A stretch of DNA of 64,000 nucleotides from Sthenelais limicola (GCA_942159475.1 OW804096.1:13193871-13257870); one strand, 5' to 3'. Positions 44,002-54,736 are shown, numbered from the stretch's first letter. Made by a program: numbers and translations. Notes: generated by a model not told the origin, from the sequence alone.

Positions 44002-44985
44002 TATTTCCTGAAAGCAAGAATAGTATAAAGTGAGTGATCGCGACAAAAGGAGAAATTCAGTATGATATACCCTCGCTCCGGCACTTCTTCTCAGTTTTCT
44101 TTACAATAGATATATTTCATTGACACTATTTCGGCCCAGAATTTGTATTACGTCATGAATGAAATCATAACATTAGGGAGTTTCCGCAAACAAACCTATT
44201 ACAATTACGTAACCGTATGCGTATCTTTTTTTGTGAATAACGTCGCATTTTTATGTGTAAAAAATAAATTGTGAGATGAAATATTTTGCTTGATGATTAA
44301 CGTTACATTTTTGCCGCCATGTTTTGCTATACCTATTTCTTCAAAGATATGGTTAAGTTTACGTATAGGTTAGATTTGCTGAACCTCCCTAATGAGTTTA
44401 AATTGATTATTTCTATTTAAGTCACCTTTATTTGCCAAGGGCACACCGACTCAGAATCGATATAAAATCGTGCTGTTTTGTTCGATTGTTTATCTGCTCT
44501 ATTACTTATTATTATCATATTTCTAGGTCACTTAGTTTGATTTTATTCTGTAGTTTTATTAAACTTCATTACCCAGTTAGTCATATTCCAAATTTATGGT
44601 AACCACTGGAAGTCTCACAAAGGTTTGTCTCATAAAGATATGTCGACCAATTTGTCTACTTATATATTACTCTCTTGTACTCATTTGTACTCTCCGAAAA
44701 ATGACAAAAAAAACATATTACCTTATCTTATGAACTGATTAAAACAATATATTGCGGGCCCCGGATGACCAGCCTGGTTTCATTAAAAACAATCATTACA
44801 TAGGTCAGGCCTACGCTGCACCAATGAGATTGCGTCTTTGCCCGAACTGATCGCGTGTGCAGTTCGGATCAACTGAAGTGCACCCCCAAACTGTACCTTT
44901 CTAACTATGCACGTGTGTAATAAACTTAAAACTTAATTTTAAACTTAAATATTGTACCTTGTGTACTTAATGCCATAATGTATAA
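44002..44985. other. No gene recognised
   Basis: About 1 kb, AT-rich, no shared repeat; only very short ORFs. Confidence 0.4.
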
Positions 44986-45125
44986 CCCTTGTGTAGTTCC
45001 CTTTTAGTTAACTCTTTTAATATGGTAACAGCCGGAATACATGGAGTTTCACTTGTCAACCCATTTGTCGTATTTTTCACAAGTATCCTATTCAATAAAT
45101 AAAAGATTTTCAAATCAAATCAATT
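44986..45125 (+). mobile_element. LINE-like 3' tail
   Basis: It ends attcaataaataaaagatt followed by tcaaatcaaatcaattcaat, a polyadenylation-like signal and a short tandem tail. Confidence 0.5.
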
Positions 45126-45759
45126 CAATCAAAAACAATCATTACTTACATTGTGCCTTGCTAAGTTATTTATCATTGCTTAGCTAGGAAATCCCTACTG
45201 CATGCATGAATACAGAAATAGCATTAGCTATATATAATAGTACATCACCTCTCTCAGCTGCTTAGCGAGGAAAGCAGCTAAGCAAGGAAAATATTAAGTA
45301 AGGATTTATTTAATGTAAAACAGACTCATGTACGTCCCTCATCCCTACACCAAGCCTATACTCAGGGGCTAATACAACTCGCCTATTGAACGAAGGAAAT
45401 TGGTAGATTTTCTTGCTTAGTTCCAATTCTGCTGAAAGAGGCTTGGAGAAAATTGATTCTGGGGAGAGAGCAGGCTTATCTGGGTGCTATCTGGCCTTAT
45501 GGGGAGGCGAGCAAGTGCTTTGTCCTACCGATGGCAACTTGAAATTGGTCCCAGAGAGTTGCTCGCAGGATTTGGATGTTGGTTAGAAAAATATTCATTA
45601 AAAGCAGGTGGTAGGGAAGGTATAAGGACATAGTATTAAGTGGGGTATTGGTACTGGTTTATTGTACTGATTAATTAGAAGGGAAGTGAGTGAGTATAAA
45701 GGTAATTGTTTGGTGGAAGGCAATGGGTGATCTCCCGACTGACATATGTGAACTGAAAA
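45126..45759. other. No gene recognised
   Basis: Contains a small inverse pair of gctgcttagc-type words (45255-45290). Otherwise unremarkable. Confidence 0.4.
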
Positions 45760-46114
45760 TGTGATGTGTTTCAGGAAAATGAATCATAAGTCGCAAAATT
45801 GATATTTTTCAATGTGCTTTTTTCACAAGATCTCATTATTGGAATGTTCTGATCTTTGCAGTGTCCATCACTGATGGCTATATCGATCGATGTCTCAAAT
45901 TACAGGACAATCTATGCTATATATCATTTCGTTTTAAAGGTCGTCATATGGACTACATTTAGTGATTTTACTGTTTGTTGACCCCAAGAAATATTAGATT
46001 ATTAGACTGTTTACTATCATTGGAATCGGCTTGACCTCATCTTTTCAAATATAATGGTGCCCCCTATAATCTATTTTTTGCGACTTATGACTCATTTACC
46101 TGAAACACATCACA
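45760..46114 (+). mobile_element. M2-family MITE, complete
   Basis: Both termini intact (tgtgatgtgtttcaggaaaa and cctgaaacacatcaca). Joined end-to-end to the next copy. Confidence 0.88.
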
Positions 46115-46502
46115 AATGAGTCACAGGTCGCATAATATGGATTTTTAGATATAATTATATCTGATATAAGGAGATGAAACCGATTCCAAATATAGTAAAC
46201 AGTCTAATAAGTATTTCTATATTTTAAGTTTGATATTTTTATTTTTGAAAAAAAAGTTTGCAATGTTTCTGGGTGGGTAATTACCAGTAAAGTAACTAAA
46301 TGTACTCCATATAAAGGCTTTCAAAACGCAAGGATATATTCAATACAATGTCCTGAAATTTGGTACATAGATCTATATGGCTATAAGTGATATACCCTCT
46401 AAGAATCAGATCATTTCAATAAAGAGATCTAGAGAAAACAACACTTTTAAAAATATCAATTTTGCGACTTGCGACTCGATCATTTTCCTGGAACACATCA
46501 CA
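46115..46502 (-). mobile_element. M2-family MITE, reverse, sharing a junction with the previous copy
   Basis: It starts aatgagtcacaggtcgcata directly after the preceding element's last base and ends ttcctggaacacatcaca. The outer part of its left terminus is missing or shared. Confidence 0.85.
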
Positions 46503-46529
46503 TATGCTGCTGGGTTATTACAAGTACAT

Positions 46530-46764
46530 TGGTCAGATTTACAGAAAATGTACAATTACCTGCTCTACTTATCTAGAAAATTCTGCAAAATTAGGCTGAA
46601 AAATGAAGAATACCGGGTATATCTGAGTATATTTAGTATCACATTGATTTAAAGTATCAGTTCTGTTATGTCAAACAGCATTTTTAAGCTCGTTTCTGTC
46701 CTAAATATGGGTTATTTGAGAGGATTGGTGAAGGCGAATTGTACATTTTCTGAAAAACTGACCC
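46530..46764 (+). mobile_element. M1-family MITE (subtype B)
   Basis: Complete; the first G is T. Flanks ACAT and AAGT do not match. Confidence 0.87.
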
Positions 46765-46859
46765 AAGTGTTCTTTTTTCCTACAGCTCTCTGGCTTTTTG
46801 TGTGACTTCACTATCTACTATGCCAGGTATAAGTCATGGTTTGTCACTGAATGATGCTG

Positions 46860-47235
46860 GATTACTCTCCCTCTGTCTCTTCCAATTCTTTATCTCTGCC
46901 AGAGCTCACTCTCTCTCCCTTTCTTTCTTTGTCTGTCTCGTTTTCTCTTCTCTCTCGTTCTCTCTCCCTCTCCTGTCTCCCTCTCCCTTTAGCTTCCTCT
47001 CTCTCTCTCTTTCTCTCTCATCTGTCTCTCCCTTTCTCTCTCCGTCTCTCTCGTTTTCTCTCCTCTCTCGTTCTCTCCTCCTCCTCTCTCCCTCTCCCTT
47101 TAGCCTACTCTCTCTTTCTCTCTCCGCTCTCTCTTGTCCTCTGTCTCTTCCTTCCTCGCACTCCCTTTCTCTCTCTCCTACCCTCCCTCAATATTGTCCT
47201 CTCCCTCTTAACTTTTCTCTCCCTCAATGTCTCTT
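46860..47235. repeat. CT-rich tract
   Basis: Polypyrimidine, with a ~110-bp internal duplication (cctctctcgttctctc...cctctccctttagc at 46950 and 47065). Ser/Leu-rich ORFs over it are low complexity. Confidence 0.9.
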
Positions 47236-47398
47236 CATTTTCAACATATATATCGCTCTAGAACCATTCAGAAGGCAAAGTTGTAAAAGGTCACTTTAGC
47301 ACATTTTCGTCTATTTTTGCTCTAAATAAAAATCATTGTCAATGAAAACGAGACACAGTACACAAGAACAAACCCTCTTCTTCATTTTTGATGTTTTA

Positions 47399-47505
47399 AA
47401 ATTTGACGTGGGATTTGACGTGAGGTTTGACGTGGGTTATGACGTGGGGTTTGACGTGAGGTTTAACGTGAGCTTTGACGTGAGCTTTGACGTGGGGTTT
47501 AAGGT
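47399..47505. repeat. 12-bp minisatellite, TTTGACGTGAGG type
   Basis: About nine units of tttgacgtgagg and variants (gtggg, gtgag). On the opposite strand it is the same 12-mer as the larger array at 52161-52470. Confidence 0.9.
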
Positions 47506-47639
47506 GGCAGTGAACACCCGGCTTTATAGAGCAAAGGAATGAGGAGGGCAGGGAAGAGTAGACCTAGAATCAGCAAAGGAAGTCCTTGTTTTGGAGCAGA
47601 CATCAATAACAGACTGCTCGTGTCCAAGTGATGTAGAAC

Positions 47640-48080
47640 CAACTCCCAAATCTCGCCTTATCACGTGTAATCACGCGTGAGACGCTCTTAGCCTCCATCC
47701 GGGCCTCCATGTTTAGCGTCTGAGTCCTTGTCAGCGTTCAGGGGGCACTTTCTAGGGGGCGCTGAAGTCAGGAGACAAGGGAAATTACCCGGATGACGGC
47801 AGCGATTGGTGACGATTTCTAAGGATCGCCTCTCTGGCGCTCATTGTCCTGCCAGAAGTGGTGCCGCTGTAAGGACAGATGTCGCAATAGATAGACTGCC
47901 ACCAAGAGGCTCTAAAAGGAGTGTCGTAATGCGAGGCGTGACACCTGTATTAGTGGCGGGTGGGATCGCTGTAAATCTCCGGCCTCCTCCTCCTCCACCA
48001 CCTCCTCCTCGGACCTTTACTTTGCTTCTGATTGTATGGCTTCTGTCAGCTATAGACCCAAGCCTCATGTTTTGGTCTGT
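47640..48080. other. GC-richer single-copy island
   Basis: Non-repetitive with many CpGs, a CTCF-like site and a (CCT)n patch at 47985-48010. The 94- and 75-residue ORFs on opposite strands show no motif. Confidence 0.4.
47751..47764 (+). promoter_or_regulatory. CTCF-like site
   Basis: TCTAGGGGGCGCTG fits the CTCF core; a half-similar aGGGGGCAC lies 12 bp upstream. Confidence 0.4.
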
Positions 48081-48108
48081 AAGTGAATAATAATAATGAT
48101 AAATATTG

Positions 48109-48364
48109 GGTCCTGGGTATGACCATAAAGTGCCTTTCTCTCTGTTTTTCTCCGCCTCTCTCTCCCTTCTTCTCTATCTCTATTTCCTGGGTATGATCAT
48201 AAAGTGCCTTTCTGTCTCTTTTTCTCTGTCTCTCTCTCCCTTCTTCTCTATCGCTATTTCCTGGGTATGATCGTAAACTGTCTCCCTCTCAGCTCTCCCG
48301 CCCTTGATATAACCATATTAAATGTGTTGATAAGGGCGTAAAGCACCCATCTCACTCACTCACT
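48109..48364 (+). repeat. R5 repeat, two-unit copy
   Basis: Two CT-containing units start at 48112 and 48186 and a third partial one at 48259. The unique 3' part and the (CTCA)n tail follow. Confidence 0.85.
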
Positions 48365-48463
48365 CCGAAGCTTCATATCATGGTGTGGGCACAAATAGTT
48401 TTCTCCGACAGATCGAGAGAGCCTCGTGATTGGGAGGTGAGGGAATGGTATGTAAAAGTTCGC

Positions 48464-48780
48464 AATAGGGGAGTTGCATGTGTCATTGCGCATGTCTGTT
48501 ACACTGCATCCTGTGATGGATTCTGTTTAAATCTGATATACAAATATTTGCAACATTTTTATCTAAAATTGCAAGAATGTTTTCACCAATATTATAGCTT
48601 GTGTAAATGATCTATGAAAACCAAATACATGACGGTAAAGATGAGGACTTGTGTTATGGAAACATGTGTAACACATGGATATGGACATTAGAGCATTGAT
48701 ACTGACACCATACTGTAACATTAGTCCCATAATTCCATGCGAATCAAGATTCAAAATGGCCGCTATGCAAATCCCCTATT
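48464..48780 (+). mobile_element. M3-family MITE, complete
   Basis: The termini extend to gcaatagggga and tcccctattgc. It lies between two R5 copies in opposite orientation. Confidence 0.9.
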
Positions 48781-48882
48781 GCTAGTAGTTTTATTCTGCT
48801 GAAATAAGCTGACATATCATAACTACAAGGTATATCTGAGTATATCTGAGGCCTTCTGACTACATCTGGCATTTTGTTCATT

Positions 48883-49056
48883 GAGTGAGTGAGTGAGATT
48901 GGTGGCTTTACACCCTTATCAACACATTTAATATGGTTATATCAAGGGCGGGAGAGCTGAAAGGGAGACAGTTTATGCTCTTACCCAGGAAATAGAGATA
49001 GAGAAGAAGGGAGAGAGAGACAGAGAAAAGAGATAGATAGGCACTTTATGGTCATA
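48883..49056 (-). repeat. R5 repeat, reverse
   Basis: Begins with the gagtgagtgag tail and ends at gcactttatggtcata. Confidence 0.85.
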
Positions 49057-49084
49057 TTCTCAAATGGAGCCAGATGGAGCTTCA

Positions 49085-49190
49085 AACGGAGCCAAATAGA
49101 GCTTCAAAGTGCTATTCAGCATAATCTAAGATAATTCTTGCATTTGAGATAATTGGTGAAGGTGAATAGTACATTTTCTGCCTCCCTGAC
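49085..49190 (+). mobile_element. M1 fragment, right part
   Basis: cttcaaagtgctattcagc followed by tttgaga.aattggtgaaggtgaat and acattttctg; heavily diverged. Confidence 0.5.
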
Positions 49191-49451
49191 GTATACATAG
49201 GACTCTGAAAAGTCCCTAGCCAGATCAACTAATTATTGCTACATTCCTTTCTGCTTTCATCACAGCGATTGTATCATACTTTAATAATGCATGGGGAGCA
49301 ACAAGACTATGACCTTTGGCGAGTAAAATCCCTGTAACAGACATGCGAAGGGGCACAAGCAAACCCCATGTGTCCGATCTAAAGTTTCAAAATATGAAAT
49401 TTGTATTTGCTGTAAACACTATTGCTTAAACCAAAACAGGCTATGCATGGT

Positions 49452-49686
49452 GGCTCAGAATTTCAGAAAATGTACAATTGACAGCTGTGCGCATTTAGTA
49501 AAATCTGCTAAATTAGGTTGCAATTTGGCCAATACTAGGTCAATTTGAGTATATTCGGCATTGCATTGATTCTAGCAATCTGTTTGGTTAGGTTGAACTG
49601 TATTTTGAACTTTATTTTTGTCTTAAATGTGGGTTATTTGAGAAGATTGGCGAAGTTGAATTGTACATTTTCTGAAAACCTGACCC
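49452..49686 (+). mobile_element. M1-family MITE (subtype A)
   Basis: Starts ggctcagaatttcag, ends ctgaaaacctgaccc. No duplication. Confidence 0.88.
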
Positions 49687-49846
49687 ATGTATGCGAGACC
49701 AACTCTAAAAGGATTCCCTTTCAATGCCCTTACTCAATACTTGGCACTTGAAGCACTGCAGCTTTCCCTGCCGTGTTCCACGGCTTCCATCTATAGACGG
49801 AGGGCATGCTTTAGTTGTACTACAACTGCGCCACCAGCTCACCAGG

Positions 49847-49859
49847 GCCCTCTGGTGGC
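49847..49859 (-). promoter_or_regulatory. CTCF-like site
   Basis: The minus strand reads GCCACCAGAGGGC, the canonical CTCF core. Confidence 0.4.
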
Positions 49860-49929
49860 ATTTACAGCTTTATCCAGGCTCACTTGAAGGTGGATAGAAG
49901 GCCGTATACATGTGCTGGAGACTGCCAGT

Positions 49930-50665
49930 AGGGATTTACCCTTAGCCTGGTGTATAGCCGGGCCAGGGTAGTGGGGGTGAGGGGGGTACAGGGGGTACAG
50001 GGGGTTTACCCTACCCTGGTCTATAGCCTATAGGTAGGGGGGGTACAGGGGGTACAGGGGGGGTAAGGGGGTACAGGGGGTTTACCCTACCCTGGTCTAT
50101 AGCCTATAGGTAGGGGGGTACAGGGGGTACAGGGGGGGTAAGGGGGTACAGGGGGGTACAGGGTGTTTACCCTACCCTGGTGTATAGCTGCCCTAGGTAG
50201 TGGGGGGTACAGGGGGGTACAGGGGGTACAGGGGTACAGGGGGGTACAGGGGGTACAGGGGGTACAAGGGGTTTACCCTACCCTGGTTTATAGCCCACCC
50301 TAGGTAGTGGGGGTAAGGGGGGCTGAGGGGGTACAGGGGGTTTACCCTACCCTGGTCTATAGTCCACCCTAGGTAGTGGGGGTAAGGGGGGCTGAGGGGG
50401 TACAGGGGGTTTACCCTACCCTGGTCTATAGTCCACCCTAGGTAGGCGGGGTAAGGGGGGCTGAGGGGGTACAGGGGGCTGAGGGAGGTAAGGGGCTGAA
50501 GGGGGTAAGGGGGGCTGAGGGGGGCTGAGGGGGTACAGGGGGTTTACCCTACCCTGGTCTTTAGCTGCCCAAGGTAATGGGGGTAAGGGGGGGGGGGGCT
50601 GAGGGGTTACAGGGGGCTGAGGGGAGCTAAGGGGGTACAGGGGGTTACCCTATCCTGGTCTACAT
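49930..50665. repeat. G-rich minisatellite array
   Basis: Composite units consist of gggggtaca or gggggctga runs closed by tttaccctaccctggtctatag. The closing part occurs about nine times at 65-120-bp spacing. Each unit carries many G runs of 3-7, all on the plus strand, so G-quadruplexes are possible throughout. Confidence 0.95.
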
Positions 50666-51099
50666 TTCTCAGGGACCTGTTAATTAAGAAACCCTTACTT
50701 AAAATGCTCCTTGGTAAACTATTTCTGCTTACTTAGGTAGGACATTTCCACAGTAGGAATACAAAAATAGCAATAGGTGAATAGCAGCTGCTTCTCATTT
50801 TATTATGTAATACCCTATGGTGGTCTGTTGTAAGAGCACTACGCGTTATATATGTTTTTAAAAATGCTTTACGCCTGACTCGATAGTTACTTGAATATTA
50901 AATGTTAAATGTCGTCATTGATTTATATTTTCATTTCTACTTCATATTGTTTAAATGCCTATTTCTGTAAAAAATGGATTGTAATATCAGGCAATACTGA
51001 AAATAGCATCGTGATGAAAATGTCATTATTCCTGAATGAATATATTTTTCAAATCAAATGAAACCATAGTAAAGAAGAATAGCTAAGAAAGGACAATAT
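50666..51099. other. No gene recognised
   Basis: AT-rich spacer; a taagaaacccttacttaaaatg word resembles the short dispersed repeat near 51340 and 61740. Confidence 0.4.
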
Positions 51100-51335
51100 G
51101 GGTGAAATCACAAAAAAAATGTACAATTCACCTTCACCAATCCACTCAAATAACCCAAATATAAGACATAAATCAGGTTGTAAATTCATTTCAACCTAAC
51201 CAAACAGATTGCTAGAATCAATGCAATGCCGAATATACTCGAATTTACATAGTATTGGCCAAATTGCAGCATAATTTAGCAGATTTTACTAAATGTGTAC
51301 ATCGGCCAATTGTACATTTTCTGAAAATCTGACCT
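51100..51335 (-). mobile_element. M1-family MITE (subtype A, D-type left end)
   Basis: ATAT on both sides. Starts gggtgaaatcac; last base T instead of C. Confidence 0.88.
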
Positions 51336-51686
51336 ATATTAAGTAAGGGCTTGCTATGCAACGGGCCCCAGCTCTTCCTGCGCTCCTTCCCATCCCCCCC
51401 CCCCCCCGCACCCCCACACTTCCCCTCAGGATGATAGGTATCTACTGAGGAAACAGCAATCTTGCCCTGCCAATCCCTATGTCTTACCATTGCTCCAATG
51501 CAAATTATCTGACCAAGCCAATGGCAATCTGCTGGGGTCATTTATGGACTTAGTGCAAATAAAAGTGTGTTTCCGCTCGCTGCCTAGGTCTTGTCATGTT
51601 GGCTGATGGCGGCATTTGGATGCATGTTGGTCTCAGGCCAGATGAAGGGGATGTGTGGGAGGGAATAGATATAGGCAGGTGCATTT
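51336..51686. other. No gene; poly-C run
   Basis: C homopolymer of about 14 bases at 51393-51406. Confidence 0.4.
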
Positions 51687-51921
51687 GGCTCAGAATTTTG
51701 GAAAATGTACAATCGGTAGCTCTAAAAATTTAGGAAATCTTGCTAAATTAGGCTGAAAAATGAAGAATATCGGGTATATTTGAGTATATTTGGTGTTGTG
51801 TTGATTTATAGTATCTGTTTTGCTATGTTAAACTGTGTTTTGAAGCTGATTTCTGCCTTAAATGTGGGTTATTTGAGAGAATTAGTGGAGGCGAATCGTA
51901 CATTTTCTGAGGATCTGACCC
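51687..51921 (+). mobile_element. M1-family MITE (subtype B)
   Basis: Starts ggctcagaattttgg, ends gaggatctgaccc; abuts the next copy. Confidence 0.85.
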
Positions 51922-52153
51922 TCAGATCTTCTAAAAATGCACAGTTGACCTTCAGCAATCCTCTCAAATAACCCACATTTAAGATGAAACTAAGGTTCAA
52001 AATACAGTTCAACATAACCAGACAGATTTATTGAATGAATACAATACAGAATACACTCAGATATACCTAGTATTTATCAATTCTCACTCTAATTTAGCAG
52101 AATTTGATAGATGTGTAGAACTGTAGATGGTGCATTTTCTGAAAATCTGACCC
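51922..52153 (-). mobile_element. M1-family MITE (subtype C), abutting the previous copy
   Basis: Reverse orientation. The junction ccctcagatcttct serves as the end of both elements. TCAG follows each of the two right-hand gaccc ends (51922 and 52154). Confidence 0.85.
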
Positions 52154-52160
52154 TCAGAGA

Positions 52161-52470
52161 CCACGTCAAGCCTCATGTCAAACCTCACATCAAACCTCAT
52201 GTCAAACCTCATGTCAAACCTCACATCAAACCTCACATCAAACCTCATGTCAAACCTCACATCAAACCTCATGTCAAACCTCACGTCAAACCTCATGTCA
52301 AACCTCACATCAAACCTCATGTCAAACCTCACGTCAAACCTCACATCAAACCTCATGTCAATCCTCATATCAAACCTCATGTCAAACCTCATGTCAATCC
52401 TCATATCAATCCTCATATCAAACCTCACGTCAAACCTCACATCAAACCTCATGTCAATCCTCATATCAAA
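52161..52470. repeat. 12-bp minisatellite, CCTCATGTCAAA type
   Basis: About 26 units with four variants (cctcatgtcaaa, cctcacatcaaa, cctcacgtcaaa, cctcatatcaat) in mixed order. It keeps frames open on both strands (KPHV/KPHI and MRFDV), which is a property of the 12-bp period and not evidence for a gene. It starts 8 bp after an M1 right end. Confidence 0.95.
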
Positions 52471-52745
52471 ACTTCCAAAGGGAAGACGAGGCTCTTACAT
52501 TTGTCATTTTTGACTAGTTTCATCTAGATTGACATATATTCGTCATTGAAATGACAAATAAAATTGATTCTTAGGATGAATTACTACTTTTCTCCTATTT
52601 TCTCTCGACAAAGTCATTCTTGTCGGAGCTGATATTATCTAAGCTTTTCTAAATATCTTGATGTAATTAATTAATTCCAGCGTATACTAAGGATAATGTA
52701 CAAACTGCATTATGTTGAGCTGAATAAAAATCTTTAAATACAAAT
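52471..52745 (+). mobile_element. LINE-like 3' tail
   Basis: The tail tgaataaaaatctttaaata at about 52721-52740 matches 39838-39858. A second AATAAAA-like signal lies at 52555. Confidence 0.45.
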
Positions 52746-52799
52746 ACAAAAATGAGCTTTTAAAAGTACAAGTGCAAACTCCTCCCCTTTCCCATGGGA

Positions 52800-52840
52800 G
52801 TTTTGACATGAGGTTTAACGTGTGCTTTGATGTGGTAGTC
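52800..52840. repeat. Short remnant of the 12-bp minisatellite
   Basis: ttttgacatgaggtttaacg followed by tgtgctttgatgtgg: three to four units in the same orientation as 47399, opposite to 52161. Confidence 0.7.
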
Positions 52841-52847
52841 GATTTCC

Positions 52848-53045
52848 AGTCTAGGCCCAAAGTTGACAGAGTCGCTGCAAACGAAAGGAAAGCCTCTCGC
52901 ATCAAACCGCAAAGTGCCATTATATTTCCATGAAGTCCGCAAAATGTCATTTTATTCCCATAAAAATGGCAAATCCTAGGCCAAAAAACCGATTAGTGAA
53001 GTAGGTGTGTAATCACTGACATATCTGAGGGTTTGGACCTAGAGT
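52848..53045 (+). mobile_element. M4-family MITE, complete
   Basis: Starts agtctaggcccaaagttgac, ends gggtttggacctagagt. The interior aacgaaaggaaagcctctcg block is shared with 37656-37873. Confidence 0.85.
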
Positions 53046-53446
53046 GTTTCAGGCTTAAGAAGTCCAAGTATGAATGTACGATGGTCATGGAACTTAAAGC
53101 TGCATTGTCACTTATTGTGACAAAAATGTCCCCGAATTTACTTATTTCTTGAACTATAGGACTGAAGTTATCAATAATTTACTGCTATTATGTTTATTAA
53201 TACAATAACTAAAAGTGGGATCTGTTCAAAGAAAACGAGTGCCAGTGAGCGATAATAAGTGAAACCACTTTAGGAAAGGATTTCAGCGGCTCACCGAAAT
53301 ATAAATGGGCACCTTTATGAAGCCTTGCATAAAAAACAACACGGTGAAATCTTCCTCGAATTAACTTTCTCTGAGATACGAAAACGTGGTTTGATAAAGG
53401 TTTGATAATTTTTTCCTTGTCCCTAGATATCATGTCACTTGTTATA
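53046..53446. repeat. Unnamed diverged repeat shared with 28815-29310
   Basis: Shared blocks: gcgataataagtga, cagcggctcaccgaaat versus gagccactgaaat, and cttgcataaaaaacaacacggtgaaat versus ctgcattaaaaacaacagggagaaat. Too diverged to delimit. Confidence 0.5.
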
Positions 53447-53851
53447 TGTGATTTCAGGAAGATGAGTCACAAGTCACAAAATTGATATTTTTCAAGGTGT
53501 TTTTTCGCAAGATGTCTTTGTGGGAATATTTTCATTTTTGGGGTACTTAACACTGTTTATAGCATAAATACATTCACTACATTTCAAGACAGCATATTAG
53601 ATATATCTATGCATTTCTAAGGTCATCCTAATGAGTTTATTTAGCTACCTTACTAGTAAATGTCCACCCAGAAATATTGCAACTTTTTTTTTTCAAAAAT
53701 AAAAATATCAAACTTAAAACATAGAAATAGCTATTAGATGTCCTAATGTTTACCATCATTAGAATCGGCTTGATCTCATCTTTTCAAATATGATGATATC
53801 TCAAAATCTATGTTTTGCGACGTGTGACTCATTTTCCTATAACATATCACA
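53447..53851 (+). mobile_element. M2-family MITE, complete
   Basis: Starts tgtgatttcaggaagatgag, ends ttcctataacatatcaca. TA lies on both sides, the only M2 copy with a readable (2-bp) duplication. Confidence 0.88.
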
Positions 53852-54495
53852 TAAGTCATAATCAATTGATTTATTAAAATTTACACATTATATTACAAGT
53901 GAATACCAATAGAATGAGATTTCCTTGCACAATAAAATAAAACACATGTCATAGTGGTTTACCATACTCTTTCTCGATTAATTAACATAGCTTGCAATCA
54001 GAAAATGGTAGAGAAAAAAACTTATTCTAGGAAGCGAAAATGTCCCCATTTCTTTGTCCCTTGATATTAGCTATAACTCATATCCTTTGAGAAGAGCGGA
54101 CAATTGTGACTGAAGTGCGGTGTGGTGAAACCGCCGGCAAACAATGGGAGAGGGAGCCGACCCAGCTTGTACCGGCTTTGTAACACTCCAAATTCATTAA
54201 ATGACAATATTTCATCATAGCTTTCGCTCCCTCTGACAAAACAGTTACAAACTTTGTTCGCAAGCATCAATCATTTTCGGCCGTGACGGCCTTCAATTGC
54301 TTGTCAGCAGTGAGGGGGGTGGGTGTGGAGGGTAGCTAGGGGGAGGGGGTACGGGGTAGGGGGAGCATACCTGGGAAGGAGGGGAGACAGAGAGGAAAGG
54401 GAAGAATAGAGTAGGGTGTATTTACCAACACCCCTACCTAGAAAAACCTTTATGCAACGATAGGTGTGCCTATCCACAAAACTATGGCCAGATAT
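53852..54495. other. No gene recognised
   Basis: A G-rich patch (54300-54380) and an M6-like word cccctacctagaaaaacctt at 54439. Overlapping ORFs at 54067-54270 show no motif. Confidence 0.4.
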
Positions 54496-54736
54496 GGGTC
54501 AGATTTTCAGAAAATGTACAATTCGCCTTCACAAATCCTCTCAAATAGCCCATATTTAACACAAAAATGAGATTCAAAATGCAGTTTAACATAACAGAAC
54601 TGGTACTTTAAATCAATGCGATACCAAATATGTATATACACAGATATACCTGCTATTCATCATTTTTCAGCCTAATTTAGGACAATTTCGTATATGTGTA
54701 GAGCTGCCAATTGTACATTTTCTGAAAATCTGACCC
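54496..54736 (-). mobile_element. M1-family MITE (subtype B)
   Basis: ATAT on both sides; both ends intact. Confidence 0.92.

Noticed and set aside
47806..48090. 94-residue ORF in the CpG-containing island
   Set aside because: An opposing ORF overlaps it, the Pro run comes from a CCT repeat and no motif is present.
49930..50665. Interstitial telomere
   Set aside because: Contains ccctac and gggggtaca words but no run of TTAGGG or TTAGG.
52084..52527. KPHV- and MRFDV-repeat ORFs
   Set aside because: The 12-bp period keeps frames open on both strands; no unique coding sequence attached.
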